A DNA stretch of 64,000 nt from Tribonema minus. Taxonomy: Eukaryota > Sar > Xanthophyceae > Tribonematales > Tribonemataceae. Position numbers and translations under genes: made by a program. The notes beneath the pieces are model-generated. The model was given only the letters and a program-made list of their open reading frames with translations. It was not told where the DNA came from and searched no databases. Positions 51,800 through 64,000 of the stretch are shown piece by piece. Each line of letters opens with the position of its first letter. Position 1 is the stretch's first letter. Location of the stretch: contig JAFCMP010000087.1 of assembly GCA_017506865.1 (NCBI GenBank), positions 1 to 64,000 of the forward strand, given 5' to 3'.

Positions 51800-54700
51800 C
51801 TGATGGCAAGGGCGGCATCGCCTGCTGCCAACAGCTCAATGCCGAGGTTGAAGTGCGCATCGGCACAGAGCGGATCGATCTCGGTAGCGCGCCGGAAATG
51901 TTCAGTGGCGCCTTCGCCGTCGCCGCGCGCCTGCGTAGAGGGCATCGATGTGAAGTGCTTTGTTTCTGCAGATCAAGTGTGACGTCACACTAGGAGAAAT
52001 GTGTACCTGAAGTTGTGTTCGGGAAATGTATGCATGTATGTATGCATACGTGCACAGCGGTAGAAAGCAGTGGGCTGTGGTGCGGACATGTCATCCAGGG
52101 TACAAGTGCAGCCTCACATCATCTTGTTGATGATGGCGAAACAACTTCCTGTTTCGTGCTGTCATGACCCTTGAGGCTCCACGGCCATTGACGCATATGA
52201 ACGTACAGTTGGATGGAGGTACTGAAGGCAGTGCCAACTTGGCGACCTTGACAGCAAAAATGTGTGTGCATCATTGTGTGTGGATGCGGCAAAGGTGGCA
52301 TACGTACCATCCCTGGAGACCCGTGGAAGTCATCAGCAGCACGACAATGATGTGTCGCACCATACCTTCACAAATAAGCGACGTGTGATCAAAACAACCG
52401 TTACTGGCTAGTAGCCACTTGTGCTGCCCGCGTGCAAGCCCTTTATAGTGGTGGTGGCATCCACTGACGTGCACAGGTACGCAACAAAAGGACAGCCGCG
52501 ATGCGCAAGCAAAGCAACAGTCATTGAGAATGTACGAACCTGAAGGAGAGCGCCCATGTTGTACCTGGCCTCCACGCTAGATGGGTCCAGCTCCAACGCT
52601 AGTGCATAGCACGTGTGAGCACTGTCGTCATGGCCCAGAGACTGTGCATGCACAGACCATGGCAATAGGCCGCAGAACTGTAAGTGATAAATGCGCGTTT
52701 TTCAAGAAGTATGACAAGCAACTACTGAGCACTGACACTGTCATCACGGCGTAGGGACTGTTTGTGGGGCACCATGGCACTCAGCAGCATGGGCGTCAAC
52801 GCAGTCAAGGCGCGGTGGCATGAGAGGCGGGGTAGTCTTGACTTTCTTTGCCAAATTTGCATTAAAAAACATTTAGTTGAAGATATTGGCAGTCTCTGGA
52901 TTCAGCACTTTTGTTTCTGCGGTGACACAGATGCATTCAGCGCAGACAAGTATTGAGCTTCTTATGAACCAGATCTGGATTGTGTCTCCTGCCAATCTGT
53001 TGTCATTTTGCTGAAACATGAAGCAGCAGTCTGGAGTGCGTAAGCCTGAGGTAGGCTGCGGATGTACTGCACGCAATTCAACCAAGCCACCACTGTTCTG
53101 CTTCGCTGCATAGCAGCAATGCTGTGGCCTGGGTCAGTGTTGCTTAGTCTGTTGGGTGAGCGTTGTGGCAGCAGACTGCATGGAAGAGTGACACAAGCAC
53201 GACAGCGCTTGTACAGTTACATCTACAGAGCATGCGTTAGCATTTACGCAGAGGCAGTATTTCATTAGAGTGTGTTAGGGGTTGGGTTAAGGGCTGCCAG
53301 CTGCAAACCACAATGACGGCACCAACACATCTGTGTCAACGGCTCTTCGCATCACGCAGGCCTTGTCCCGCACCCTGCACGCACGCTCATCAAAGCATGA
53401 CTACATGACGCTCACAGGGGTGCTCATGGTAGCTTCTTTCATATGAAAAGCCCCTGAAACGGTGCTCACAGCCTGTGATTCATCCTCGCCACAACACTAG
53501 CCCTAGTATCAGCTTTCTACTCCCTCAGAAGTACTACACTGCAGCAACCAGCAGGACGCAGTACACTGCATCCGCCGCAGGCGGTGTTGACGGCAGCACG
53601 GAGGTGCAGGCTACGCAGGCTTGCACTTCAGGAGGCCAGCGAGTGCGGGCCTGCGCTCATGCTAATGAATTGTCCTCTTCGTCAGGATGCATGTGAGCAG
53701 TTCTGGTACTGAACACTCAAGCATATAGAAGTAATATTTTTGTGTTGAGAGCACTGCCCAGCTGCAGCTTCGCAGCCACGCTAAAGTCAGAGTTCAACAT
53801 CGATACAACCCTTGTCACAGGCATGAGGTTTTGCTTGCCTGCCTCACATTTCCAGGCCGAAGTTTTGTGGACGGCGCACTGCTCTCACCTTGTAAGCGTT
53901 GCCCAGGTGCACTCTGCAGGCGGCATCTGCTGGGCTGAGCTCTGCTGCATGCGTGAAACACTCTATCGCCGCCACCTGTCGCGCAGGCAGCAGCACCAGC
54001 ATACATTAGCGTTGTAATTATTGGTATACATGTAGCTGCTGCAGTTTCATTCGCAACCTGGGGAAATCATGGCGCAAGTCACATATGTTGGAAACAACGA
54101 GATTTCGCAGGAGGCGCGTTCAGTGTGGTTCTATAGGAAGGCGACAGCAGAACCTCACAGTTCATCTAGAACTACAAATATCCATCATGATCCACAAGAA
54201 CCTCTCACATATGCACCACCTCGCAGCATATCTTTGCCAGTTCTAACCGTGGCCCTCACCCTAGCGATGACCGCAAGATTAGCATAATTGCTTGGATCTT
54301 CACAAGTTTCACCCATCAGGGAGCCTGGGACAATGCTGCAAGATTGTGAGGGCCAAGGCCACGCCAATGATTCTAGCGCTACATATTTGTCCTCAAACGG
54401 AAAACGAAGCATGGTTGCCTGCCATACGCCAGGAGGTTTTTAATATGTAGTTGAAGTAGGTTGGGATCAGGTGGGCCAGTACCTGTGTACCCGATGATCC
54501 AGCAATAGGTGAGCCTGGGGGGACCTGAAGCCGCGCCAAAGGGACCTAACAGCCGCAACTGGGGCGCGATCCCCAATTGCCGAATTTTATTTTGAAGTTG
54601 CCTTAGAGCATGTGGTAGCAGCACAAATAGAAGTGTACATGAGACTTGTACGCACCTGGTCATCTAGTTCAGCTTTCAGGTACCCAAGGTTGTACCAGGC

Positions 54701-57700
54701 CTTGGAGTGCGATGGCTGAGCCTCGATGACCTTGGCGTAGCACGCGCAGGCAGCGTCTACTTCGCCGAGCTGAGGAGAAGCAGTGCACAGAGCATAGGGC
54801 GGAAAGAATGAGGCAAGTCACCGATAGCGTGGCGTACAAATGAGCAGAACGCTTGATAACCTGCAGAGTTCAAGTTGAAGTCGCCGCATGTCGGCAAGCC
54901 TCGATGGCGTACATTATGCAGGAAGCGTCCACGTCGCCAGACAAGGGTATTTTGCGACATCAGCGGAGAATGGTGCAACCATATGTACCTGTCAAGCACA
55001 CACATGTACAGCCATCCATACTGCATGCATGAGTAGCACTCCGCCAAAGATACATTGCTGTTTAAAATGCAGACCGTTAGCATGCCAAAGTCTACGTTGA
55101 CGTACTTCTGAAGTATATAGTTCCATGATGACCGACCCCTTGTCGAGTCTGCAATACACACGGGCCTGGTCTGCTGCGCGGCAGCGGTGCATGCGTCATA
55201 ATGCCAAGGGATCTCAGCACACGCCCTGCATGCGCGCCATTACTGCAAGAAGTACTTCACCGCATCTACCTGCACCTGCCCTTGCCGTCATCTCACCCTG
55301 TGCAACGCGTATGCCTTTGAGAACAGCGCCTCGGTCAGACGTGGCTCCAGGCCCCATGCCTCTCCCCAGCAAACGGCGGCTTCGCGCAGCGCCTGCGTAT
55401 CGCCTGCAGCAGTGCTCTGATCGAGCACACGCCCCATATTCAGCAGCACCTGCCCGGCATGAAGGTTGCCACGTGAAATACAGGTTGTTTTTAACATATG
55501 TACACATCATTCAAAAATGCACCATTAGTATTGTGTATCAATAAACAAGACCATATGCATGAAAAAATGTGGGTACTAGTATGGTCAGCGTTTAGGTGGC
55601 ACTTGACATGTTTAGAAAAAAACACGGGTCTCCAGGTGCGGACTGTCGGCAGCAGCAAGGGTAGGTATGTACAGGCGTGAGGTAAGCAGACGGACACATG
55701 GCACCAAATAATGAGTGGCTCAGTGTCATGGCGCCAAATAATGAGTGGCTCAGTGTGTGCTGGTAGGACAACAGGACACCGTGGTTGCGATGCCGAGGGC
55801 TTAGGTCAAAGGTGGAGCGCGCCCAACGCAGCAAGCGCGCGTTTGCGCCTGAGATGCATGCCCGGCATGACAGCCTGCCAGTTATGATGAAGCGCGTCTT
55901 GTACAGGCGTGCAATCAGGAGAGCATGCACGGCGCTCGGCAACGGGGAAGGTCCTTCCCGCATCCACACTCACCTATTCATACCCACGCCTACCCATATC
56001 GCCTCAGAGCTTACTTCAAAGTGTACACACATACACACTCCGAGGTAGGGACATGGCATATTTCGTCTTATATACATAATGCGCACGGACGGGTAAAGCA
56101 TTACCCGCTGTGAGATTTTATGTGTCACTTCTTGTTGACTCCCACACCGCTTCACTCAAAGGTGGACGAGCTTCACACATCCAGATACAAAATGTGAAGC
56201 GTGTGCACGCAGCCACGAAGCATGCAAACCTTTATGGGGTACATGCACCTACTTCAAAGAGTTCACATATACCTGATGCCTACCTTGGCATAAGCAGTGG
56301 TCTTTGAAGTGTATGCACACAGCCACGCGGGACGCAGCCCTTAATGGGGCACACGCACCTATACTTCAAAGAGCTTAGCACATGCCTATACCTACCTTTG
56401 CGTGCGCAGTGGGGTCGTCAATGGCGGCGCGCAGCGGCACTAGCGCGTCATTCACTGCGGCCTGCAGGCGGCCAGCGGTGGCAGTGCCCAGCTGATTGGC
56501 GGCCAGGGCATTCAGTTGCGGCGCCTGCGACACGGGTACATTGAGGAGTCGCGCTCAGAGTCAGAGTCTTTGTCAGCCTTCAAGAGACTATGTGTGAGCA
56601 AGAGCACAACCTCAACAGCACGCAGCTACGCTCAGCAGTTCAGCACTGTAACCGCGGTACAGGTACTTGAGAGTGCTGCAGGCTGAAGCACGGGTTCAAG
56701 CCACAGCACCGCATCGGAGTGCCGTTCAAAGGCTGTGGTGCCTGCACTGCGGACAAATTGGAGTCGCGCTCAGAGTCAGAGTCAGGATCTGTCAGCGCTC
56801 AATGGTTTGCATGCGAGAGCGCAAGTGCAGCAGTCCACAGTCACGATTGGCAGTTCAGCGCTGTGCAGGCCGCGTTCAGCATTGTACGCTGAAGAAAGAG
56901 GTGAAAGAGCTGCTTGCCGTACTGCCGTTCTTACTGTGCAAAGCAGCAGCACACGCTGCGGACTAGCTCTACCTGTGACACGCAGCAGATCTCTACAGCG
57001 CCCGCAGGCGGTGCAAACCTCGTGGCCGTTGTCGTAGACCACTTGCAGAGAACTTTGACTTCAACAAAGAGAGTATATATGTGTGGAAAGCTCTGAGGTT
57101 AGGGCAGGGCAGGTAGGATCACTTGGCGCAGGTTGCAGCCAGAATCACCATTAAGTTTTCCTCACATTTTGTTGAAGACTCCCTCACCTGCTGCACGAGA
57201 GCGGCGAGCACCTCCTCCCTGAGGCGGGCCAGCGTGCACGGAAGGTCGTGCCACAGCGGCGGCGGCTCTTCTTCGCCGTTGTTGCCATCGCCGCCACCGC
57301 TGACGTCGCTCGCGTCCGCGGCGGCGTGCGTGTGCGGCAGAAAGGCGCGCAGGTACTCCTGCTCCCACCTGGGCGCGGCTCATGGGGAGTAGCAACGATT
57401 GCAAGGGTTAGGGTGCCAGGGCTAGATTGTTGAAGTCGGTTTGATGAAGTTCGGGGAGGGTGTAAGGCTAGGAGAAGCGCGCACGTACACCTGCCCCACT
57501 TGTACAGCAGCGTAGGGCGGGCGTATTGATGGTTAGTAAGGTCAGTGAGGTAGGGCTGACGGAACCAGGGTTGCGGACCAGGCTTCCGCGGTCTGCAGAC
57601 AAATCATGCGCGAGTTTGAGGTTCCGTTCTTCAAGTTGCCGAGTCTCACACCTGCGCCTGCGCACTCTGTCGTGTACTCTCAAGTTCCAATTCAACAACA

Positions 57701-60700
57701 GGAAAGCACGTGCATGATATCGTGTCACGCGTAACGCGGCCCGTATTCAGCAGGCATATCTGTGTATGGTGCCGTATGACATTGCTCACCCGAACACACA
57801 GGCATTGGCACATCTGCAGTAGGTACATTGCACAGGGCTCATCTGCCTACACAGGCAAGGACATGACAACGACAAGTATACCAACAGTATCAAATCACAT
57901 GATGCTCACCTGAATACGCAGGCGATGACGTCATCTGCCATCTCGTCCTCTGCGTCGGGCACGTCGGTGCCTGGCTCACTGTCCCGGCCTGTGGCACAAC
58001 AAGAGCAGCGGGGTTACACCGTTAAGCAGTTGAACGACACGTTGTTCATTGTCTTGCGCAAGTGACGCACAAAGCTCACACTTGAAAGTATACGCAAGTA
58101 ATCTTGCGAAGTAGAAACTTGGTATGCATGTGGCCTGACGCACAACAAGTGCACGGGGCCGCCATCACGCACCTGTATAACGCATTGCCTTGCACGAGTG
58201 AACCATACAAACCCCATATTTAACGTTTCAAAGTAGATACTTGGGTGTGTACAAGGAGAGCAAGGGCCCGCCATCACCGTTCCTTATTGACTGACAAGTA
58301 CATTGCTTTCCGTAAATGACACAAATAGCACATGCACAGTGCATATGTACACACAAAAATCTAATCACTTCAGGCACACTTTTCTGCTTTGAATCAAGAG
58401 CTCAAAGAGTTTATGATTGCTCATGGAAACCGGGACCTTCAAGGCAGGCCCTTTGTGAAGTGCTTCTGTGTACAGTGCTGCCATATTCTTGCCACATGAG
58501 CACCAAAAGGGACGCACAGGACCGCTTGAATCACTACAACGCCCGCACATTTAGAGCTGCTGTGCGTACACACCGTGTGTGCAGCACATCGAGCTGCCTG
58601 CTGAACTGCCAGTGGAAGTCAGGGTAATTCACATGACACAGTGCTCATCTGCACCGCTCACGCTCTGTGTGCTGTTTCAGTGCTCTTAAAGCTACAGGCA
58701 ACGGGGGCCAGCTTTGATGCTGTTGCAAACCTTTGTCGATCCTCAGCCCTTGCTCTGCTGCCACACCCCAATCCCGACCCTTCACCAGAGGTGGCCGTCC
58801 ACAGGTCACATTTTGCTGATGACTTAAGGAATCCACTAACTCAACTGAGATCATGAGATCATTAGGTGTGATTGTCCCCATTCACACGTTCATTCATGTT
58901 TACCTGAGGAAGAGCTGGGGCTATGAGGCTGGGCGCTGTTGGCGTCCGCATGAGCAGGGGACCTGGAAAATGTATAGTTCGGAAAGAGTGGGCGTGGGGA
59001 GGGAAGGGTGGGAGGGGAGTGTGGTCAGAAAGGCAATGGCGGCGCAGAAAATGTTTCGCTGGACTGAGCCAGGTGCAGAAACACGCACACCCAACTGAGC
59101 TGTATGGGTTCTTGATTCTTGCGCTTGGACTCTCGCCGCCATCCACATGTCTGCATTAGAAAGAGAGGTGTGCGCAAGCTCCTGGCAAAAGCACCATTGT
59201 ATTCATTCATAGAGCAGTATGAGTGAAGCAACCTGGCGCACAGGACCCCACTTTATCACCAACACCTATTCCTGAGCGCTGCTGCTACTGCTGCTGCTGC
59301 TGCTGCTACAACCTTGGAGACACAGCTTTTGTTTGGCAAGACGCTATTCTGCTGCCGTAATCTACAAATGCTGACACACTTGCATGAAGCAAGCACCGCT
59401 AACAACAGCACGGCATGACTCACCCCGGCCGGCTGCCGCCACGCCCCCCCTCACTCCCCACGCCATCTTTACGCTGCTGCTGCCGTGCCGGCGAGCGCTG
59501 CCGCCGCCGCCCCCACGGCGAACCCCCAAACACCCCCCCTGCCCCTCCCCCCTCCCCTGCCGTCACCAGTATCGACGGTCGCGCAGCCTGAGGGGACAAG
59601 TGGCGTCGCCCCCCCCGCCCCCCCGGGCTCCCTCTGCTCAGCCCTCTGCGGCCCCCACGCGTCTCATCAGGTGGGGTCTGGCTACGCCGCCTCCGATTGG
59701 CCGGGCTCAACGACGGCCTCTGCTGATTGGTCGACGAAGGGCTGCGGCTGCGGCGCCGCTGACTGGCCGGACTCGCCATCGCTGCCATCTGATTGGTGGA
59801 CGCTTGTATGGAGAGGCGGCGCTCCGCGGCGGGCGTCGCGCTGGCCGCGGCTGCGAGTGCCAGCGCGTGCGCCGTGAGGCTGCCGCGCGGCGCGCCGGGG
59901 AGGGGCGGCGGCGTCGTCGACAGCGCTGCGCCGTGATGCGCTGCTGAGGTATGGTGCCGCGGCGGCGGCGATGGCGGCGCGTTGTACATGCCTCGAACTG
60001 CGGAGGGGGAGAATTCGACGCGAGAAGGTCCTACTGTAGTGAGTCAGTGCTCAGCATGCGTGTGTGTGCAGCGCCGCGCGCTGAGCTGTGCTGCAGGCCG
60101 TGCAGCTCCCGCCGCCGTGCGAGGCATAGATGGAAGCAGCGTGTGATGCGCGGGGGTGGGGTCGAGTGCTGAGGCGCCCGGCATTGAGCGCTGGTGCATG
60201 TTGGAAGCGCGTTTGGGGGCGAGCACAAGCACACTGGAGGCCAAAGGTAGTACAATAAAATACACACGTAGGCAATCAATTTGAGATTGAGAGGTGCGGC
60301 GGGTTAGAGGTGTTGTGCTCAGAGCGTAGTGTGCTGGCCTTCGCCTTTTCTTCTGCTTGCCATGCCCCAGACCAAACAACGCGCAGGCATGCACGCATCA
60401 TGAAACGATTTCATCATCGTAGATCTCGCGAATCGTACCCACATATTTCGCAACAGGCGTGTCGGTCGTGTGCCTTGCCTATGCTTTTTCTCAATCATTG
60501 CAACGGCGCAGTGCAACACTTCATGCTGCTAGGCATGGCGTCCTCATCAAAAGATCCTTTTTTCTACAGGCTGTGGGTCTCAGCCGCCGTCATATGCCTC
60601 ACACCCAGAAGTACTTGCCCTAGGCTTCACTTGATTCCGAGAGGAGTGCAAGCCTGCACAAGGTGGGTTGCCCTTGACAAGGTCGAAATGGCATTCAAAA

Positions 60701-63700
60701 ACAAACAGTCATGCGGAGTCACTGATAGAACCTGCGGTGCGCAAAGGACGCAGCACATTTACCTGAAGCACGCTGAGACACCGCCACTCTCGCGACCACC
60801 TGACACCCTCTGCGCATACGTCATACCCACACGTGCTTGTAGCAAGTGACCACAACGCATTGCCACTATTGCACCCGAAACTCAAAAACAGAAAAAAACG
60901 TAGCGCTGCAACTCTTACCATCAAGGCTCGTTGGGCTGGGCGACTCTGGCGTATGCGCATGCGTATGCAGTGGCAGCTCAGCAGCGCGTGCTGCGGCGCC
61001 CGGCGAAACGTTGAAGTTCGGTGGCGATTCTTTGAAGTTTGGTTGTGGCGTGTCCATATGATGAGCTGGTGCGCCGTTGCTGTGCGTTGAGGCAGCAGCG
61101 CTCGACATGGTCAGCGCGCTGCCGGCGGAGTGGCTGCGCTGGTCACCGGATGCCGTGCTGCAATCAGGCACGAAGGATGTGGGCGTTAGAACACGAGAAA
61201 GCGATGCTCAACACAAACAGGACAGCACCCTGGATGCTCCACGCAGTGGCATTTGGAGTCTACGGCACACAGCTTGAGGAGATATGTTCATTACAACTTG
61301 AGATATATTCATTCACAAGCCGCCGCTGGCAGCAAAAACAAAGAATCGAGGGTACATCCACAGCATCAGGAAGGGATCGTCACTTGGTGTAAGCCTGCCA
61401 TGAGCAGGGACTGGGACTTGAGTGAAGCAAATGACCATTAAGGGGCTTTTGTCATCACACGATCGAAAGTGAGTTTTGCATCGTCAGGATGAATGATGCA
61501 GTGGAGTTGCCATGGCATACACTACCATGCATACTGTATGTATCCGTGCATTCATGCATACCCGACTACACTGACCCTGCGTATGATTAATCCCAAATCA
61601 AAACAAAACAAGTGCGACAACGTGCCATCCCCAAAGGCTTTTGACGCTGGTTTGAACAAACCCCAAGCTGCGCTCAGATACCAGGATAAACTGATGCATC
61701 ACCAACAGAAGCCTGCGCATCTGGGTTAGGGGTACAGGGAACGATTCAGGTTCTGGTAGCTTGCAGTGCGCTGAGTGATGATGCCTCGTGCCAATGCTCC
61801 TCTCAACAATGCACAAGCACCACGGTCGCCCTGTGGACAAAAGACTCTGTCTCGCCCTCTGCAGCCAGCAACGCGCGCTGTTGCAATGAGATGACCTGCA
61901 CTCACCCATTTGCGCGATGCCGTTGAGGCACAGGGGTCTGCACGTGCCCGTTCGCCTGAGCGTTGCTGTAACTGTCATCGGGGGTGGCCTCTAATGGCAC
62001 GTCGCTGCTGTCACTGCTTTGTTGAGGTCGCTGAGCGCTGCTGTGTTGAGGTTGCTGAGCGTTGCTGTCCGAGGTTTCGTAGTCCACGGACAAGCCTTTT
62101 CGACGCGCATCGCAGGCCTGAGGGGAGAGCACGCATGTGTGGTTGAACACTGCCGTGCAAGCTCAAAAGCACTGTTGTGTGGAAGTTTTGCGGGTCAACT
62201 TCAGGTCTAGTGACAGCACAGCTCGCCTTTCAGTGCTGAATGTGGACTAGCAAACAGGTCAGCTAAGGATAACGGCACGCTATGCTAGAGCAGGGCATGT
62301 AGCGATCATAAACTAACTAGGTTAGAGTTGAGCCAATCCCGCATCACAATGTGGAAAATATATACCTCTATATGCCTCTCGGGCGCTGGTGCTAATTAGG
62401 GTTTAAGTTGAGCCATTCTGTACACTGCAAATGCGCAAACATACACACCCTAAAGGGGAGAAAAAAATACCTCCTCGCCAGGGCTGTGGTCGGTGCCCCC
62501 GATGCTGTCACCCTCGGGCCAGGTGGCAGTTAAGCCATTGCCCTGAGCACTGCCACAGTCGTGGATGCTGACGCCGTCACCTACCGCTGCTGCGGCACTC
62601 GTGAAGGTCACCATTGCCGCATACAAGAGCTGCGGAGATGGCAGCAATCAGCGCATGCGTGCAGAGAGCAGCAACGCTCAGACACATGTAGGTCTAGGGT
62701 TTTGCCTTAAATGTAATGTGCCCGCCATCGCGCTTGACATTATGTGCTGCTGCTACATTGCAAGGTGTTTGAAGTGGCACATATGGTTGCATTAGAGACT
62801 GGCGTGTATCGTGTTTAGCATTGTACTATTTCTGGGCTTGCCATCCCCATTTGCATGACTCTTGCCATCATAGGTGCATGAAATATTGACATAACATAAT
62901 AGCATGCATTATTCCGTGATATAGGCATTTATGGCACGGCAGCAGATGTGCAACGGCGCCACATGATGTGCATTCATTTATTGTCGCCTAAGGCGCGGGA
63001 GTGCCAAATAATGTGCTTCTCACATGTATGTCAAGATGCGTACATAAGCTTATTTATAATAGTTTTGACCAAATTGTATACATATATACTTTTGAATGTA
63101 CTTTCCCTTTTCCGTAAAGGTATTGAGCACTGTACGCTTTGATTTCCGGTGCTGCGCACCGAATGCTTTTGCGTGACTTCTGATACCATGAATGCGCAGA
63201 TATTGACATGATGACGTGCATTGCTTTGCAGAATTGGCAAACTGTACAACTGCATCAGGAAATGGGCACCGGCGCCACACACATGTCCTTCCCACTGCTA
63301 CTAGCAGTTCAACATGTGTCTTGCCTGCGAAACTGATGTCCGTCGTGTGTCGGGCGCCATGGAATTGCGTGGTCTCGCACCTGTGGCCACATCATCCAGA
63401 GCCAGCTCATACTCCTGCAATTGAAGGGACAAGGGGGGTCAGACCGGGGTCGCGCCATCATCATACGCCTTCCCATTGAATCTAGAAGGCTACTGTGGTT
63501 GCAGAAACACTTCAAAAACTGTTTCTTGCATTTGGTCTGTGCTTGTGTCAGGTCGCTTCTCAGTTTCCAAAATCGACACTTGAGTAAACAAGTCACAAGC
63601 GGCGTTCACCCCAGCAGTTATCGTGCTGTGCATCCCCTTCAGGATTTTCCAGGCAGGGCTGTCTGAACCTACATGTCAGCGTCGCTGCATGCTTCGCCTC

Positions 63701-63978
63701 TTTTGCGCGCTCTGTCACTATGCAATTGCGCCTTGTTTTACTACTTCGAAGTATTATTTATCATGTCATTTATTTATTTATACTCAACAGAGCAGAGTGG
63801 CAAGATTGACCAACATGAGCTACTTCAGGTACCAGTTTCTGAGGATCTCAGCAGATATATATGTACCGTGATTTTGCAGGCTGGGACCACTCACAGTCAC
63901 AATTATTGCATGCGGTAGACAGGAGCCTACTACTTGATGCTAGCGCCACCTCACCTTGATGAGCGCTGCCCCATACAC
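51800..63978 (-). CDS. Intron-rich TPR-repeat protein, partial at both ends
   Basis: Exons (5' to 3', GT-AG): 63,978-63,955 and 63,414-63,381 (both tentative), 62,629-62,471, 62,117-61,906, 61,157-60,919, 59,943-59,424, 57,988-57,910, 57,368-57,188, 56,524-56,396, 55,449-55,297, 54,769-54,656, 53,975-53,889, 52,641-52,540, 51,930-51,800. Phases agree from 62,629 to 59,424 and from 57,988 to 51,800; the join between these groups does not phase, so an exon or an indel is missing. The N-terminal half is disordered: Ser/Gln-rich, then Arg/Ser/Gly-rich (SQRRRSRSPSSTNQQR). Next come acidic (DVPDAEDEMADD) and helical parts. The C-terminal part is at least four TPRs (e.g. AWYNLGYLKAELDDQ, ARYNMGALLQ, AHFNLGIELLAAGD). 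TPRs bind peptide partners. No catalytic domain is seen; a TPR-bearing glycosyltransferase or scaffold is possible. Function unknown. Confidence 0.85.
57989..59423. other. Intron interval of the TPR gene, possibly hiding an exon
   Basis: The flanking exons do not join in phase. The interval ends with a short CTG/GCT microsatellite (59,280-59,307). No exon could be chosen confidently. Confidence 0.4.
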
Positions 63979-64000
63979 CTCCCCCTACAAAATTGTTACA

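Noticed and set aside
59384..59947. Plus-strand Pro/Arg-rich frame
   Set aside because: Antisense of the Arg/Ser/Gly-rich exon, which has proper splice borders and phases with its upstream neighbour.

Overview
The window looks like nuclear DNA of a green alga; this is inferred from content, not from a marker gene. Genes are intron-rich with GT-AG splicing, coding sequence is rich in GC and alanine, there is a large secreted beta-helix (Pmp-like) protein of a type common in chlorophytes, and transposons of several classes are nested in one another. I saw no bacterial operons, rRNA, tRNA or CRISPR arrays.

Layout. 1-3,899 (-): a frameshifted non-LTR retrotransposon (LINE) running off the left edge. 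4,511-14,874 (-): a multi-exon gene for a secreted parallel beta-helix protein, with a ~0.8 kb inverted-repeat element in an intron. 14,944-33,535: a PIF/Harbinger DNA transposon (Myb/SANT-like gene plus DDE transposase). It is split by a 15.4 kb Ty3/gypsy-type LTR retrotransposon (16,757-32,180, -). The gypsy element has 411-bp LTRs differing at one base, a PBS and a PPT. Its coding order is gag, a DNA cytosine-5 methyltransferase domain, aspartic protease, RT, RNase H, integrase, then chromo-like and Tudor-like modules. A further LTR-like element with a coiled-coil ORF (27,434-30,812) sits in its leader.

33.5-36.6 kb is gene-poor. 36.6-44.3 kb is a mosaic. It holds a second coiled-coil element (38,647-43,506, +) carrying a 5'-truncated LINE insertion with target-site duplication and a foldback insertion, and just left of it an array of four ~65-nt units with covarying stems. 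44.3-51.8 kb is mostly non-coding, with a short telomere-like tract, a CA microsatellite and a palindrome-rich 0.9 kb element. 51.8-64 kb (-) is an intron-rich gene for a protein with a disordered N-terminal half and at least four TPR repeats; it continues past the right edge.

The most notable item is the cytosine methyltransferase fused into a retrotransposon polyprotein beside chromatin-reader-like modules: an element that may methylate DNA and target chromatin. The four-unit structured array and a dispersed hairpin motif with compensatory stem changes come next. Many ORFs are broken by one-base shifts, some in homopolymers; decay and sequence error cannot be separated here.
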